This document shows, piece after piece, positions 11,291 to 22,826 of a DNA stretch of 64,000 bases (its first letter is position 1; each line of letters begins with the position of its first letter). The DNA comes from Staphylotrichum longicolle (lineage: Eukaryota > Ascomycota > Sordariomycetes > Sordariales > Chaetomiaceae), in NCBI GenBank assembly GCA_019096155.1, contig JAHCVI010000003.1:3410001-3474000 (forward strand). Direction: 5' to 3'. Under the pieces are notes generated by a model, which saw only the letters and a program-made list of their open reading frames with translations, ran no database searches and was not told the DNA's origin. The translations under genes were made by a program, and so were the position numbers.

Positions 11291-13993
11291 TCATGCCCGG
11301 GGCGGCGGGAGGATGGCGTCGGGGAACTTGATCCTCAACTGGAAGCCTGGCTCGTTGAGCTGGATGCCGAACATGGTCGAGGTGGGCGTGGTCTCCTCGA
11401 ACGACTCCTGCGTGCGCTCCTTGATCGTGGTGTAGAGATGTTGGGCAAGGTGCTCGACGTTCAGGATCCTCAGGTCGTCTTGCTCGGGCGTCGTGCCCCA
11501 GACGTAGGGACACGGCCGCCGCTGGGCGGGGTCGGGGTCGTCGTACCTGTCTCCTCGTCTCCACGAGGGCAGAGTGATCGGGTCGTGTAGGGTATGATCC
11601 TCGTGGTCGGCCGCCGAGCGCATGGATTTGTAGGCGAGCCTGATCTCCTGTCGTGTCAGCGACTGCGCCGCGGTGAAGCACTGCTGCTGCGGGGGTCGGG
11701 CGAAGGTGAGGAACTCCGGCTTTGCCATCCCGGGATCCTCTGTCATTAGAACGAGCAGCACACCCGGAGAGAGTATCTCGTGGCGGACAATGAGCGGCTG
11801 GCGGTCCGGGTTGACTTTGGGTCCCGTGGACACGACGAGGTCTGGAAATTCGTTTACCACGGCCGAGCGCATCAGGAAGCCGTACGTCGGCACCGGCGGC
11901 TTGTATCCGAGGTCGGGGTTGATGTGCTCGCGGTAGCGCATGATGGCCTCCTTCATGGCCGCGCGTACCCTGTCACCGTCGGAGTCGATGTGGTTGCCCA
12001 GGCCGAGCGCCCCGTCCACCAGCACCTCGGTCCAGTTGGGGTCGATGTGGAAGAAGCGCAGGCTTTCCGGCGGCAGATGCGACTTGTCGGTTACGAGATA
12101 ATGGAATGGGACCTTGATTAGGTACAGCAGGTCGAGGACAAAGTTGAGCACGGCCATCCAGTCGGCCGAGGCGGCCGTGTTGTGCTCGTCGTATGGAGGG
12201 CCATACTCCGGATCATCGTCGTCAGGAATACGGGGACTCTTGTGGTCCACAGAGCTGCCAATGCGGAAAGCGGCGTGCCTCAGTTCGGCTTCGAGGATGT
12301 CCTCGGCCTTCGCGGCGACATTGTGATCGGCAGCTTCTCCCGTCGGCTTGGGGGGACGCTGCCACCTGGGAGTCATGCTGATGGACGCTCGCTCAACATC
12401 AGCAGTCGTGGGCAGCTCGGCGAGCTGAGAGACAAGCTCGTCCAGCCGCCCGATGACATGCGTTCTCTCCATGACGGACGTTTCGGTGGGGAGCATCAGC
12501 GCCCGCCGTGTCCTATCGTTGGACTTCTGTAGGATTTCTTTACGTACGCGGCCGATTGCCGTCGTGAAGGACTGGTCCGCCAGTGCCAAAGTGCGGCCTA
12601 GCTGCCATGCCAACGAATAGGTCAGGTCCATCATGCCCAGCGTCTTGTCGAAGATCTCGAGAGACGTGCCGGTGTTGGAGAGCGTCTCCCTCGGGAACAC
12701 GGGATCGACCTTCTTAGGAACGAAAGGCCCGCGAGTGAAGGCTGCGGTGGTTTCTCCCGTTATTGGATGCCAACGCACCAGGGTGTAGCCGTCTTGCAAC
12801 CGCTTGGCGGTCTCAGCAATGATTGGCGAAGTGGAGGCAATATCGAAATTTGACGCTTCCGGCGCACGCAGCATGGCCTGGGTCTGGCCGAGATGCATTA
12901 GGGTGTCGTCGAGTTTGAGTGAACCCTCAGGAAGGCAAGTGTGTGTCCAGCTGTGCAGCGATGGCAACGCCACCAGCTTGGAGGGGTCCGCCGGCCACGA
13001 CATCTCGTCGACACCCTCAACGGACACCAGGTGCGAGACAAGCGAGGCGGGATGGGTTCTGCCCGGCGGCCCCGTGCGGTGCGAGATGACAACACTAAAC
13101 TCCCGGTTGGTAGCTGTGTCGTCCTCGCCGGCATCGGCCATGCCCTCCGTGCTGATCAATCGCACATGGGAAAGGTACTGGTATCGCGATACGCTGCAGT
13201 GCGTCTGGCCTGGTGCAGGACGGCCATTCTTATCGAGCTTCGTGAAGAGGTGATTAAACAGCTCGGGCTTGATGAAGACGAGCTCGCCCACGGGCTGCGA
13301 TTCGCCGTCGATGCTTTCGTAAGGCGTCACTACCTGGGACTTGTCGAGGTTGACAAAGTCGGAAAGGTCGAGTTTGACTGAGAGGGTGCCTGTCTGCTCC
13401 ACGCCATCACGGCTGGCAAACCTTGAAGTGGCCGCAAAAATGCTCTTACGCTCATTGTCGCCCTTGAGCTGCTGCGGGGTGAGGAGAAGCTCGTCGGCTT
13501 CGAAAGTCAGCACAGCCAACCATGGAATCTGGTTCCGCGTCTTGCCGTCCTCGTCGGCGGCCGCGTCTTGTCGCCGGCTTGGCTTGGTGTCAAAGCCGCG
13601 CTCCCAGGGCAGTCTGCTGTCATTGAGCACTACGTGGGCGAGCGTCTCAACCGGCGCGCTGCCGCTCGGGGCTGGGTATGTCGAGGAGACACAGTCTGGG
13701 CGCAAAACAAAGCGCGGGGCGAGGACTTTGAAGCTCCTTTCAGCTGGTGTCGTTTTCTTCTCGGGCGAAGTCTCGGTGACTTTGATTTCCTGGTTTACTT
13801 CAATATCCTGCTTGCCAGCGCAGAGGCCCGGGACATGGGAGAAAAGGGGCTGTTCATGCGCAGTGGTGATCATCGGCGGTGGGCTCTTGCCGGCAGCCGC
13901 CAGTGCCCGAGCCTGGATCAATCTTTGGGCATGGCGCCAGACGAGGTAGCGTGGAGAGTTGACGGGTTTGTTGTCATGCCGCTGTGGGACCAT
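11291..13993 (-). CDS. Large intronless protein of unknown function, bacterial-like
   Basis: Uninterrupted 900-residue frame from ATG 13993. There is no signal peptide, no membrane segment and no catalytic motif I can name. Several phrases recall a family of large uncharacterised bacterial proteins that I know only by pattern: NDSRLPWER, PWLAVLTFEADEL, GYTLVRWHPITGETTAAFTRGP, LTYSLAWQLGRTLALADQSF, and LIKVPFHYLVTDKSHLPPES followed by FFHIDPNWTEVLVDGALGLG. The beta-rich middle and the DGALGLG segment look globular. Most neighbours have introns, this gene has none, and no frame break is apparent. Bacterial origin by transfer is an inference. Flanks are ordinary spacers, so context gives no function. 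Confidence 0.8.
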   Translation of the reverse strand: MVPQRHDNKPVNSPRYLVWRHAQRLIQARALAAAGKSPPPMITTAHEQPLFSHVPGLCAGKQDIEVNQEIKVTETSPEKKTTPAERSFKVLAPRFVLRPDCVSSTYPAPSGSAPVETLAHVVLNDSRLPWERGFDTKPSRRQDAAADEDGKTRNQIPWLAVLTFEADELLLTPQQLKGDNERKSIFAATSRFASRDGVEQTGTLSVKLDLSDFVNLDKSQVVTPYESIDGESQPVGELVFIKPELFNHLFTKLDKNGRPAPGQTHCSVSRYQYLSHVRLISTEGMADAGEDDTATNREFSVVISHRTGPPGRTHPASLVSHLVSVEGVDEMSWPADPSKLVALPSLHSWTHTCLPEGSLKLDDTLMHLGQTQAMLRAPEASNFDIASTSPIIAETAKRLQDGYTLVRWHPITGETTAAFTRGPFVPKKVDPVFPRETLSNTGTSLEIFDKTLGMMDLTYSLAWQLGRTLALADQSFTTAIGRVRKEILQKSNDRTRRALMLPTETSVMERTHVIGRLDELVSQLAELPTTADVERASISMTPRWQRPPKPTGEAADHNVAAKAEDILEAELRHAAFRIGSSVDHKSPRIPDDDDPEYGPPYDEHNTAASADWMAVLNFVLDLLYLIKVPFHYLVTDKSHLPPESLRFFHIDPNWTEVLVDGALGLGNHIDSDGDRVRAAMKEAIMRYREHINPDLGYKPPVPTYGFLMRSAVVNEFPDLVVSTGPKVNPDRQPLIVRHEILSPGVLLVLMTEDPGMAKPEFLTFARPPQQQCFTAAQSLTRQEIRLAYKSMRSAADHEDHTLHDPITLPSWRRGDRYDDPDPAQRRPCPYVWGTTPEQDDLRILNVEHLAQHLYTTIKERTQESFEETTPTSTMFGIQLNEPGFQLRIKFPDAILPPPRA

Positions 13994-15420
13994 GTCTGTG
14001 GAGAGCGGCCGGAAGAGCGAAGTCGTGTTATGACTGTAGTGATGGCAGCTGAATAGTCACGAGAAGGTGAGACCACAAGGTGGAGAGCATCAAGGCAACC
14101 TGCAGCGATTCATGTTTGACAGAAAATCTCATGGCGGCAGCTTGGTAAAGAGGAGATGGGCAGTCACTAGTCAATCTTGCGTTTATAGTTCCTAGGTAAG
14201 TGGGTCAGCAAGGAGGGTCTGGACCGTTGAGCCCTGCGCACTTCTGAGGCCAAGATATCTGAAGACAAGATCGACCACTATGAATTTGCCAAGCCGATGG
14301 ACTAGGTCGTGATCCTCTGTTCTTGTGTCTTGGAGTCTGAATCCATGTGCATCGAATAGGGTTAAGACGGGAACGCCACGGGCATGCCGTTTCGTGTTTT
14401 CAGACATGCTATTCGTTGTGTCACTGCGTCAACTGAGTTACTGTGTGAAAGTTGGGCTTTGAACTCGGGTGATGTGGCTTCGCTGGTGGCTGCATCTCCT
14501 CGAGCCAAAGACGGCGCAGTCAGCCACCACGAGAGCCTGCAGGGTCTTAATGTTCGAGAACTCTTGGCGAGCTTGGCTTGTTGAAAAGGCCGAGGAAAAG
14601 TGGGCCTACCCAAGAAATGCTTGACATGATCCTGAACCTTGTTCCCAACAAGGTTCTGCCTGCTCAAAGAGTCTGCTTAAAGGTCACCGTTGAACGAAAT
14701 GGAACACACTCGGTTACCAGGTAACTCAGGCAGGCCTAACAATAGCATCTAGGTACGGTAGATATAAACTTCCGGTGCTGATTTCTCCGAGTGTTTCTTC
14801 AGAATTTAACCGGCGCATTCGCCTGTCATTGTCGCAGTCGACTCCCCCCCCTCGGCGTCGTATACTCTGGCTTCTGTATGGCCGCCACTGATTTGCGGCT
14901 CGTTAATGCCTACCGCAAAATGGTGTTGACACACCCTGCGGTCAGACCAGTGGCTTCGCCTGACGAACCGACATGATGCGCCCCTGAACCCGGAATCTCC
15001 ACGTCGTCTCTCCTGAAATGGTGTTGTTTTGCGCAGGACGAACATCGCCTTGAGTTTGCAGGCTGGGGAAGCGCTGCTGCTGAGATCTGAGCACACCAGC
15101 TCATTTACAGAACCGTTTGAGCAGGACTCTGTGCCAATGTCTGACTTCCCGTGCGAGTCCCGAGTTCATTTCCTCTTCTGGGGCTGCGGCTGAGGAGGTC
15201 AGCGATTGGCTGGGTCGCGATCCGACCCCTGCCAATTCATGGGAGTTTCCGACCCCCAGATTGAGTGAACAGGGCTCCAGACTTGGGACCTGTGCCTGTG
15301 CCACTGTGCCACTGTGCCGCGGTCGAACTTCGTTGTTCTTCTGTCGCACTTCCAGTCCGTCTTCGTCTTCTCTCACCTCTGCTGTGCTGATGTTGGCCGC
15401 GTGTTTCTGAGGGCTGTACG
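13994..15420. other. Gene-free divergent intergenic region
   Basis: Separates the start of the 900-residue gene (-) from the start of the next gene (+). No ORF looks coding; small alternative-frame ORFs near 14192-14667 and 14791-15574 lack family features. Confidence 0.45.
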
Positions 15421-16442
15421 ATGGCCGCCAAGGTATGTACGAGAAGAACATCTCGACGCTGTCGTTCGGCCTTGCCTGCGCCAAATGCTGACAGCGTCGG
15501 TAGTTCGACTCCGGACTGGAGCCGGCTCCGCAGGATTTCCCGGAGGTAACGCCGGCCCAACAAGGATACGGCACCCACCAGCCCTACCCCGAGGTCAACT
15601 ACCAACAACATCCCTACTACCAACAACCCTACAATGCCCCGTCGACGACCCCCAAGCCCGAGCCCTCGGCAGCGCCCTCGACCTATGGCGGCCAGACCGT
15701 CTCCTCGCCCTTTAGCGCGCACGCGCAGCCCGTGACAACACGCGACCAGCCCATGTCCATCGTCCCTCGGACAATATGCGGCTGCACCCTCCTCGTCTTC
15801 ATCCTCTCCTGCATCATCGCCCTGCTCTCGGCCGCCGTGATCGGCCTCGCCGCGGCAACGGGCATCGAAGCGCAGCGGGCGAGCAGCGCCGTCTCGAGTC
15901 TCGCGGCCTTGAACGCCTCCGCAACAGCCACCGGCACATCGCCGACGGCCACGGCCGGTGCCGTTCTCGACGACGGCTGCTCCGACAACGCCGCCAACGT
16001 CAACAAGACGCTCTACACCTCCTTCTCCCGTTCGTCACACCTCCTTCACTTCCCCAAACCCGGAAGTATACTAACCCCCCGCCCACCCACCCAACTAGTC
16101 CTCGGCGCCCTCAAATTCACCCGCTACTGCAACGCGCGCGCCCAACCCGCCGCTCCTCTCCCTCTTCACCGCCAACTTCGCCACCTGCATGGACGCCTGC
16201 GCCGCCTACACAAAGTACGTGCCGGCCTCGTTCGCCGACAGCGGCAGCGGCAGCCGCGCCGCCGCCAACGCGACCTGCGAGGCCGTCAGCTTCATCCCGG
16301 CCTGACGAGCAAGACCACGGCGAGCGCGGGCGGCGCGCCGGGCAACTGCTACCTCAAGGGGGGCCCGCAGAACGAGAGCGCGCTGGTGACGCCGAATATC
16401 GGGGTCGATTGCCATGCCGCGGTCTTGGCGAAGGGCGGGTGA
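15421..16442 (+). CDS. Single-pass membrane protein with Cys-containing extracytoplasmic domain
   Basis: Predicted 293-residue protein with exons 15421-15432 (MAAK only), 15504-16029 and 16099-16442. Residues 5-90 are Pro/Gln/Tyr-rich (HPYYQQPYN) and likely cytoplasmic. One hydrophobic span, CGCTLLVFILSCIIALLSAA (about 96-115), is followed by a Ser/Thr/Ala linker and a domain with Cys in DDGCSDN, RYCN, CMDACAAYT, TCEAV, GNCYL and VDCHA. That arrangement suggests a disulfide-bonded exterior domain. Exon 3 needs two frame changes, near 16125-16140 and at 16303 (where the frame reads a TGA), to keep these Cys motifs together; they compensate, and total length is a multiple of three. Similar one-span proteins are common in sordariomycetes, but I do not know a function. 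Confidence 0.65.
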
Positions 16443-18551
16443 TTCCCTTTTTGGGTCTAAACTTTTCCTTCTCTCTTGTTTTCTTTTTGGGGCGTGTGTG
16501 CTCTCTCGGCTGGGAGGTTTCGTTAGTGGAAAATTGGGAAAGGGAAGGATGGAAAGGTTCAGGGCTTTTAAATTGTTGAGTTTGGAAAGATAACTGCCAG
16601 CAGAAAGGGAGGTCGGAGCGTGCATTTGTCGATTTGGGCTGGCTCGGTTTAGAGAGAGTGGCCGGGCTTGGAGTTGGGATCTGGGAAGACGGGTTGTTTG
16701 GATCAAGGATAGTTGTGCTGTTTTTGTCATGGGTACCTTGAGCAACCTTGTCCAACTGAATTCGATGCTTATAATTACCTTAGTTGGACGCCGTCCATGC
16801 CAGTTCAAATGTTCTGAACCGACTCTGCTGGTTTCCGTGCAGTCAGTCAATGCCTTTGTGGCCCGGCTCGCATAAGGTGGCTCTCGAGAGCCTTTAACGG
16901 CTACAGTCAGCCTTGAATCCCTTAACACGGTAACCCTCGTGTAGGTACCGAACTTGCGTGTCGAAAATTCGCCTAACCGACGGATTACACTCCGCCGTCA
17001 AGCAACCGCTCCTTTCTGACTCCCGAGCAGCAAATCCAGTGCCGACGGCTTCACTTCGGCTCCGGGTCTCCTCCGGGTGCGGGCCTGGGCCCGATCCGTG
17101 ACCTGCCGTATCGGGCAGAGTGGCATTTTCTGCCGGCTGTCCAAGTTGACTCGACCGACCTTCCCCCACACGCCTGCTGCCAACCCTCGGTTGCACCACC
17201 ATCAGACGGTGTAACTTCAATGCCGACCTGGGCTGACTAATGGCTGCAGCAGGAACCGGCGCTCAACCAACGAACCAGGCGTGTGCCGTCCCGTCTACCG
17301 CTATGTCATGATCATGTTGATCATGAGAGCATTGTCCAGTTTCAGTAATCAATGTTTTGGCGGTCCGACATCGGCAGGAAGGCGGCTGTTCAGGGTCCAA
17401 GCTCGGCTGTGATTTCGTAACGGTGAAGTAAAAGGGGGTCGTCTTTCACGAGGGAGGGTCGATAAATCGGCATCGAGCCTAGGTCGCTGTGTCCTTCGGC
17501 CCGTCGGATGTGGCCTCAGCATCATCGGACCATGACACGAAAGAAAACGGCAACTCCGCCCGCGAGAAGCGCGACCACTTGCGGCACACGGTACACGTGG
17601 GGAACGGCAGCAAGCGCACCCGTGGACGTCTGCTTCTTTATCTGTCCCCTGACCAGCATGGTGCGGTCCGCTGGGCGTTCCGGCAAGCCGGGTTGGCCTG
17701 TTTGTTTTACGCAATCCCAATCGCAAGGGGCCCGATACGCGGAAGGATGCCGGGTATCAAGGCTTCGGAGAAATCGCATGCGGAATCGGTGGAGACGACG
17801 GTCAAACCTGCCAAAGATTGTGTGTGTTGCCGCGCCGGAAGGTGCATCGCGGAGTGCCCAGAGCACGATGGCGGGGTAAACCAGTGGGGCCGGGTGGGCG
17901 GTGACAGGGGTGCATTCCCTGCAAGCCACTGCAGGGCCTGCTTGCATGCCTGGGAGCCTGGGTCTGCCTGGGCCGGCGCATGTCAATCGAAAGGCGCGAG
18001 CCCACCCTTTTGCACTCCTTGGCAGTTCCCATCCTTCCAGCGGCCAACCCCATGACTCCCTTGGGGGAGAAGCCCACTGAAGAGGGTGGAACTTGACGTC
18101 CGATATGCGAACAGGATGGCACTTCGTGCATGGGATTGGAGGACGACACTCAAATAAAACGAGTTCCCGCCAGATTTGGCGTCTTTTGCTTACGTTTCCC
18201 TTGTCATCCTGAGCAGCTTTCATTGTTCCCCTCTCGAGAAGCGACAAGAATTGGGTTCGACATCGAGACGACCCTGAGCCTTTCAGAGCCGGCGATGCTG
18301 GCCTCCTTTTGAATCTCTTCGGTGACTACCCGAGAGCTGTGGATCACTCACGCTACCTACGGATACCTCACTGAACCTACCTCGAGTAATTAGTAATAAG
18401 TCTGGGCCCTCTTTTGTACGCCCTTTGATCTGACAGCTTGACAGTACGCATACTCGCGCCCCTCTCAAGTGACACAGAGTGACTGGCCCGGTCCTCGTAC
18501 TCGACGCCCTTCGCCGTTCTTGCGCCCTCCCGTCCAATGTCTCCCAAAACC
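16443..18551. other. 2.1 kb gene-free region upstream of the homeobox gene
   Basis: I see no gene here. A 188-codon plus-strand ORF (17489-18055) has no domain, biased composition or homolog I recognise. Long upstream regions are common for developmental regulators, so this may be leader and promoter of the downstream gene. Confidence 0.45.
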
Positions 18552-21500
18552 ATGGACGAGTTTCAACTGGGACCACGCCGACCCGGCCTCGGGTGCCGGG
18601 GTTGACATGTTGGCTCCGTCTCTGCTGCCCCTGGCCAGTCTCCAGAGGACGACCTCGGCTTGGCGCTGGCGAACGTCGACGGTGATGACTTCTCATTCTG
18701 GGCCCTGCAGCACTTCGAGAACAACATCTCCCCCACCCTGGGCTCCGCCGAGGAGGTTCCCATGCCGTCGGACAGCGCTACCCGGGCCTTGGACCTCAAG
18801 ATGTTTGAGGCACCGTGCAACAACTGCCAGCTTGGCGGCTACCAATGCAAGCGCATCCCGGAGGGTCAATACAAGGGTCATTGCACCAGCTGCGTCGCCC
18901 TTCGCTGTGCATGCAGCTTCGGCCCGTCCTCGGACTTCCCTGCCAACCCCTGGCCCATCATGGGGGACCACCCCGAAGCCATCCTCCAAGAGGATTTGCT
19001 TCTCGAGAACCCCCCATCGAACTCGGCAACGGACCTTCCTAGTTTGGTTTCTGCTTCTGGACCCGACACCACAAACGTGAACGCAGGACCCAAAGGCAAG
19101 GCTGGAGCCCGATTCTCGAGAGAATCTGTCAAGATCTTGAAGAACTGGCTTTCGACTCACAGCAAGCATCCCTATCCCAACGACGAGGAGAAAGAAAGGT
19201 TGCAGCTCCAGACTGGCCTGAGCAAGACGCAAATCACCAACTGGCTGGCCAACACCCGGCGCAGAAACAAGAACGCCGTCAGCCAGCGATCGACTTCCCC
19301 CGGAGTGCGGAGCTGGGCCAACCCCATCGACATCCCTCAACGGCGGGGAACCCCCGCGGCGTTGGAAAACATGAACCCGCTGCAACGTTGGGCGCACTCT
19401 CCGCCGGAAAACGAACCCGCGTCCGTGACGGCTATTGCCCGCGCCGTCAAATCTGCGTCGAGCATCTCCTCGGGTCTCAACAGCCCGCACAGCCTCAACT
19501 TCACAGACGATGGATCTGGCCGGTCGCTCTGCGACTCCAACATCAGCAGTGCCAACACTTCGCATTCGACCAACTCGGCCTACTCCTTCAACTCCCGGGG
19601 CTCCTTTGGCTCTGCCGGGTCTTCGATCCCCCGTGGACGTAGACGGAGGAGGAGAAAGGCCCCCGCCGCCGCGCCCGCTCCGTCAAACATCCCCAAGACA
19701 TTCCAATGTACTTTCTGTACCGAAACATTTAGAACAAAGCACGACTGGCAAAGGCACGAGAAATCGTTGCATCTGTCTCTCGAGCGTTGGGTGTGCTCGC
19801 CAAACGGGGCCAAGGCCTTCAACCCCGAGAATGGCCAGATCTCATGCGTCTTCTGCGGGGAGCCGCACCCCGATGAGGCTCATATCGACACTCACAACCA
19901 CTCGGCTTGTCAGGAGCGAACAATGGCTGAGCGCACCTTCTATCGAAAGGACCACCTCCGCCAGCACCTGAAGCTTGTCCACGGTGCCAAGTTTGCGAGC
20001 TGGTCCATGGATCAGTGGAAGGCGACGACACCCGAGATCAGGTCCCGCTGTGGTTTCTGTGGCACTGTCATGGACACGTGGTCCATCCGAGTCGATCATC
20101 TTGCCGAGCACTTCAAGAAGGGCAAGTCCATGGCGGACTGGAAGGGTGACTGGGGTTTTGACGACCCCGTGCTCGAGATGGTCGAGAATTCGATCCCGCC
20201 CTGTATGTTGTACCCTGAAACCGTCATTCCTGAAGCAAAACACTGACCTGTGTCTAGACCTTATTCACAACGAAAGAAACTCGCCGAATCCTTTCGAAGC
20301 CTCCCAGCCGTCGGCAGCGTCGGCTCGGTACGCCTTTGAGCTCATCAAGTCGGAGCTGACCATATACTTGGAAGATTGGCGCGAGAAGGAAGGCAAGACC
20401 CCATCCGACGAGGACCTTCAGCGAGCTGCCTGCGCATTGGTATACGACTCCGAAGAGGTCTCGAAAGCCACCGCGAAATCGAAAGCGTCATGGTTGCGGG
20501 ATCTCATCTTCTCCTCCGACCGCCTGGCCCAGGAGGCGCGGTGGTTGAAAGTCAGGGGCTTGGAGCGCTGGCACCAACTCCAGATCAACGGAAAGGGAAA
20601 CATCTTTGAGCTCGACCCGATGGAAGCGGAGCTGCACGAGTTCGTCAAGGCGCGTCGTCTGCTGGGGTTGACCGCCATGGATAGCGAGCTGCAGGCTGAG
20701 GCGTGCAACATCATCCGCCGCATGGAAGAGGCGTCCTCCTACTCGTCCGAGGAGGTTACGCAGTTCTTGATTCGGTTGGTGTTCGGCTCAACCGACTGGC
20801 TTGCCGGCTTCCGGCAGAGGTCGCACCTGCCGCGGTCCGAAGACATGGCGGATGAGGGCAAGCGGTCCAAGGACCCCACGACCATCGACTCGACGGTCCA
20901 CAACCCCAAGAGGCTGGAATTCGAGCTGGCCGAGTATGTGCGCGGTCAGATGGCGTTGGGCATCGAAGTCACCGACGCGGATCTGCAGAGGCAGGCCCGT
21001 ATCATCATCTACGAGTACGACGACGGCTGGAACCAGACTGCTGCTGATGATCCCATCTGGATGGCGGCGTTTAGGCAACAGCATGTCCCCTCCGACCCCA
21101 GCACAGAGAGCCTGTTCACCGGCATCCAGATGCCACCATTACCCGCGGCAGCCGACATTTGGTCCCAGCCCGTCTCGACTTCCAACAGGAGCCCATCCTC
21201 CGGCACCACGTCGCCCTTCAACTCCAGTCGCAGCGGAAGTGGCATCGCGAGCGTGGCCACCCATAAACTAGGCGGCTACTACCTCAACGACGCCAACTGC
21301 TACGTCCGCCTCACCCGCGAGCTCAAGAAGTTCGTCGCGGCCACCATGTCGCCGAACAACCCCAACTGCCACGTCCCCAGCGACGAGGAAATCCAACACC
21401 AAGCCCGCTGGATCGTCTACGAAGACGACGACCCGTGGAACCAGACCGCCGCGGACAACTTCGAGTGGCTGCGCCGCTTCAAGCGCGACGTCGGCCTGCT

Positions 21501-22155
21501 CACCGACCCGTCCCTGCCCGGTCTCCCCACCTCGCACGTGGGGTGGAACACGGCCCAGGGCGGATCCGGCTTCTCCCCGCCGTATGCGTGCCCCAACCCG
21601 GCCAAGGCGGTGCAGGTCAGCCCCCCGTTCAGCTCGCACAACAATATGAGCGTGACCATGGACGAGGCCGCGAAGCCCATCACCGCCGCGGCGAACCGGT
21701 TCGTCAGGGGTCTCGGAGAGAAGAGGCCCGCCGCGGTGTTTTGTTCGCGCGATCTGGAGAGGGAGCTGAGCGAGTTTGTCACGGCCGAGGTGGTGGCGTC
21801 CGGAGGGGTGTGGCCGAGCGATGAGCGGATTCGGGAGCGGGCGAAGCAGGTGCTGGGGGAGGAGAGGACGCCGGTGGACGATGCGGTCTTGTTGGGCAGG
21901 TTTAGGGAGGTGATGAGGGGACGGCTTGGTTTGGGTGGCGATGAACAGGTGGGGGGAGGGATGGGGATGGGAATGGGAACCGAGGCGGTTGGGGCGCTCC
22001 CGGTGGCTTCGGCCGAGATGGATTTCTCGGCTGCGTCTACGGGGGCCATGGATCGCGAGCTGGATGACGTGCTGCAGCAGATGGATTTTGACTTTGGGGA
22101 CATGGGCGACTTGATGGGGGTTGCCACGGGCGGGATGCCGATGGATCAACTCTGA
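18552..22155 (+). CDS. Homeobox and C2H2 zinc-finger transcription factor with tandem C-terminal repeats
   Basis: Nuclear DNA-binding protein of about 1,180 residues; exons to 20202 and from 20258. Order: a Cys-rich patch (CNNCQLGGYQCKR near 18817-18855), a homeodomain (about 19107-19277, with HPYPNDEEKERL and TQITNWLANTRRRNKN, TALE-like with an extended loop), a Ser-rich linker with a basic RGRRRRRRK stretch, C2H2-type fingers (CTFCTETFRTKHDWQRHEKS at about 19708, more between 19840 and 20115), then five degenerate repeats of about 60 residues (see the repeat entry). The tail is Met/Gly/Asp-rich. ATG 18552 gives MDEF; an in-frame ATG lies at 18537. Near 18560 and again near 18630-18650 the frame shifts +1 then -1: FNWDHADPASGAG reads in one frame and SPEDDLGLALANVDGDDF in the other. 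Homeobox plus C2H2 proteins are known in filamentous ascomycetes; the target genes are not evident here. Confidence 0.85.
20329..21918 (+). repeat. Five degenerate ~60-residue protein repeats (CENP-B-HTH-like)
   Basis: Within the homeobox gene, copies lie at about 20329-20520, 20620-20826, 20911-21087, 21307-21490 and 21751-21918. Shared pattern: E-L-x2-[YF]-[VL] ... G/P-x-[TS]-D-x2-[LI]-Q-x2-A ... then W-[LM]-x2-[FL]-[RK]. Copies 3 and 4 are closest, sharing WNQTAAD before the W...F motif. The layout resembles the CENP-B/Tc5 type helix-turn-helix domain (L-x2-W ... G-x-x-[VL]-[ST] ... LQ-x-KA ... WL-x2-F). The repeats are read directly; the fold match is inference. Confidence 0.6.
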
Positions 22156-22709
22156 GTGGACGCCCATTTAGGCGTGGTGAAAAAGGTAGTTGATGACGTT
22201 GGGCGGGGGTTGGTTGGCTTTTCCATTTAGTGCTTCGGGTCTCGGGTTCATGGGGGCATTGATGCTGGGTTTAGTGCATGTGTACAATCAGAGGACAGGG
22301 AAAGAAAGTAATGTTGGGATGGTGGAAGGGTGCATCTGTTGATACCTCAACTTTGGTTAGCTGGGCTGCTGGACTCAACGGGCAGCATTTGATGTTATCA
22401 TGATAGCGAAATACAATCTCCTCTAGACACAACAAACTGAGATATGTTTTTCTGGCCATCATGGACCCTGTTCCGAAGTATCATCCTCTGCTGCCACTGC
22501 GATTGGGCATCTCAAGTCTTAATTTTAAAACAACAAAAAATATAGCCATTGAAAATGTCAGGTCTCCTCATCCAGCTCGAAATGACGCCCGTCTCCCAGC
22601 CTTCGTCTTCCGCATCATTGAGGAAGGGGGTTTGAACATGCCTCACCTGAGACGCGCAATTCTCCGCTCTTAGGCAGCAAGTTGGGCTGAAAACTTCCAA
22701 CAATCATCA
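22156..22709. other. Gene-free spacer before tRNA
   Basis: 3' flank of the homeobox gene and 5' flank of the tRNA gene. No coding signal. Confidence 0.5.
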
Positions 22710-22806
22710 GCCCGGTTAGCTCAGCTGGTTAGAGCGTCGTACTAATATAGCCCCACAGCTATACTAAGTAATGCGAAGGTCAACAGTTCAATCCTGTTAC
22801 TGGGCA
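22710..22806 (+). tRNA. tRNA-Ile(AAU) with a 23-nt intron
   Basis: The acceptor arm GCCCGGT pairs with ACTGGGC (22799-22805), with A22806 as discriminator. D-arm TAGCTCAGCTGGTTAGAGC and T-arm AACAG-TTCAATC-CTGTT are canonical. The anticodon stem TCGTA/TGCGA flanks loop CTAATAA once 22748-22770 is removed, giving anticodon AAT (AAU) for isoleucine. The intron sits one base 3' of the anticodon, the standard nuclear position. Confidence 0.92.
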
Positions 22807-22811
22807 TTTGC

Positions 22812-22826
22812 TTTTGCAACCTTTTT
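22812..22826 (+). terminator. RNA polymerase III terminator of tRNA-Ile
   Basis: Runs of four T (22812-22815) and five T (22822-22826) follow the mature 3' end directly, as expected for Pol III termination. Confidence 0.7.

Noticed and set aside
17489..18055. 188-codon ORF upstream of the homeobox gene
   Set aside because: No recognisable feature; an equally long ORF lies antisense, typical of GC-rich noncoding DNA.
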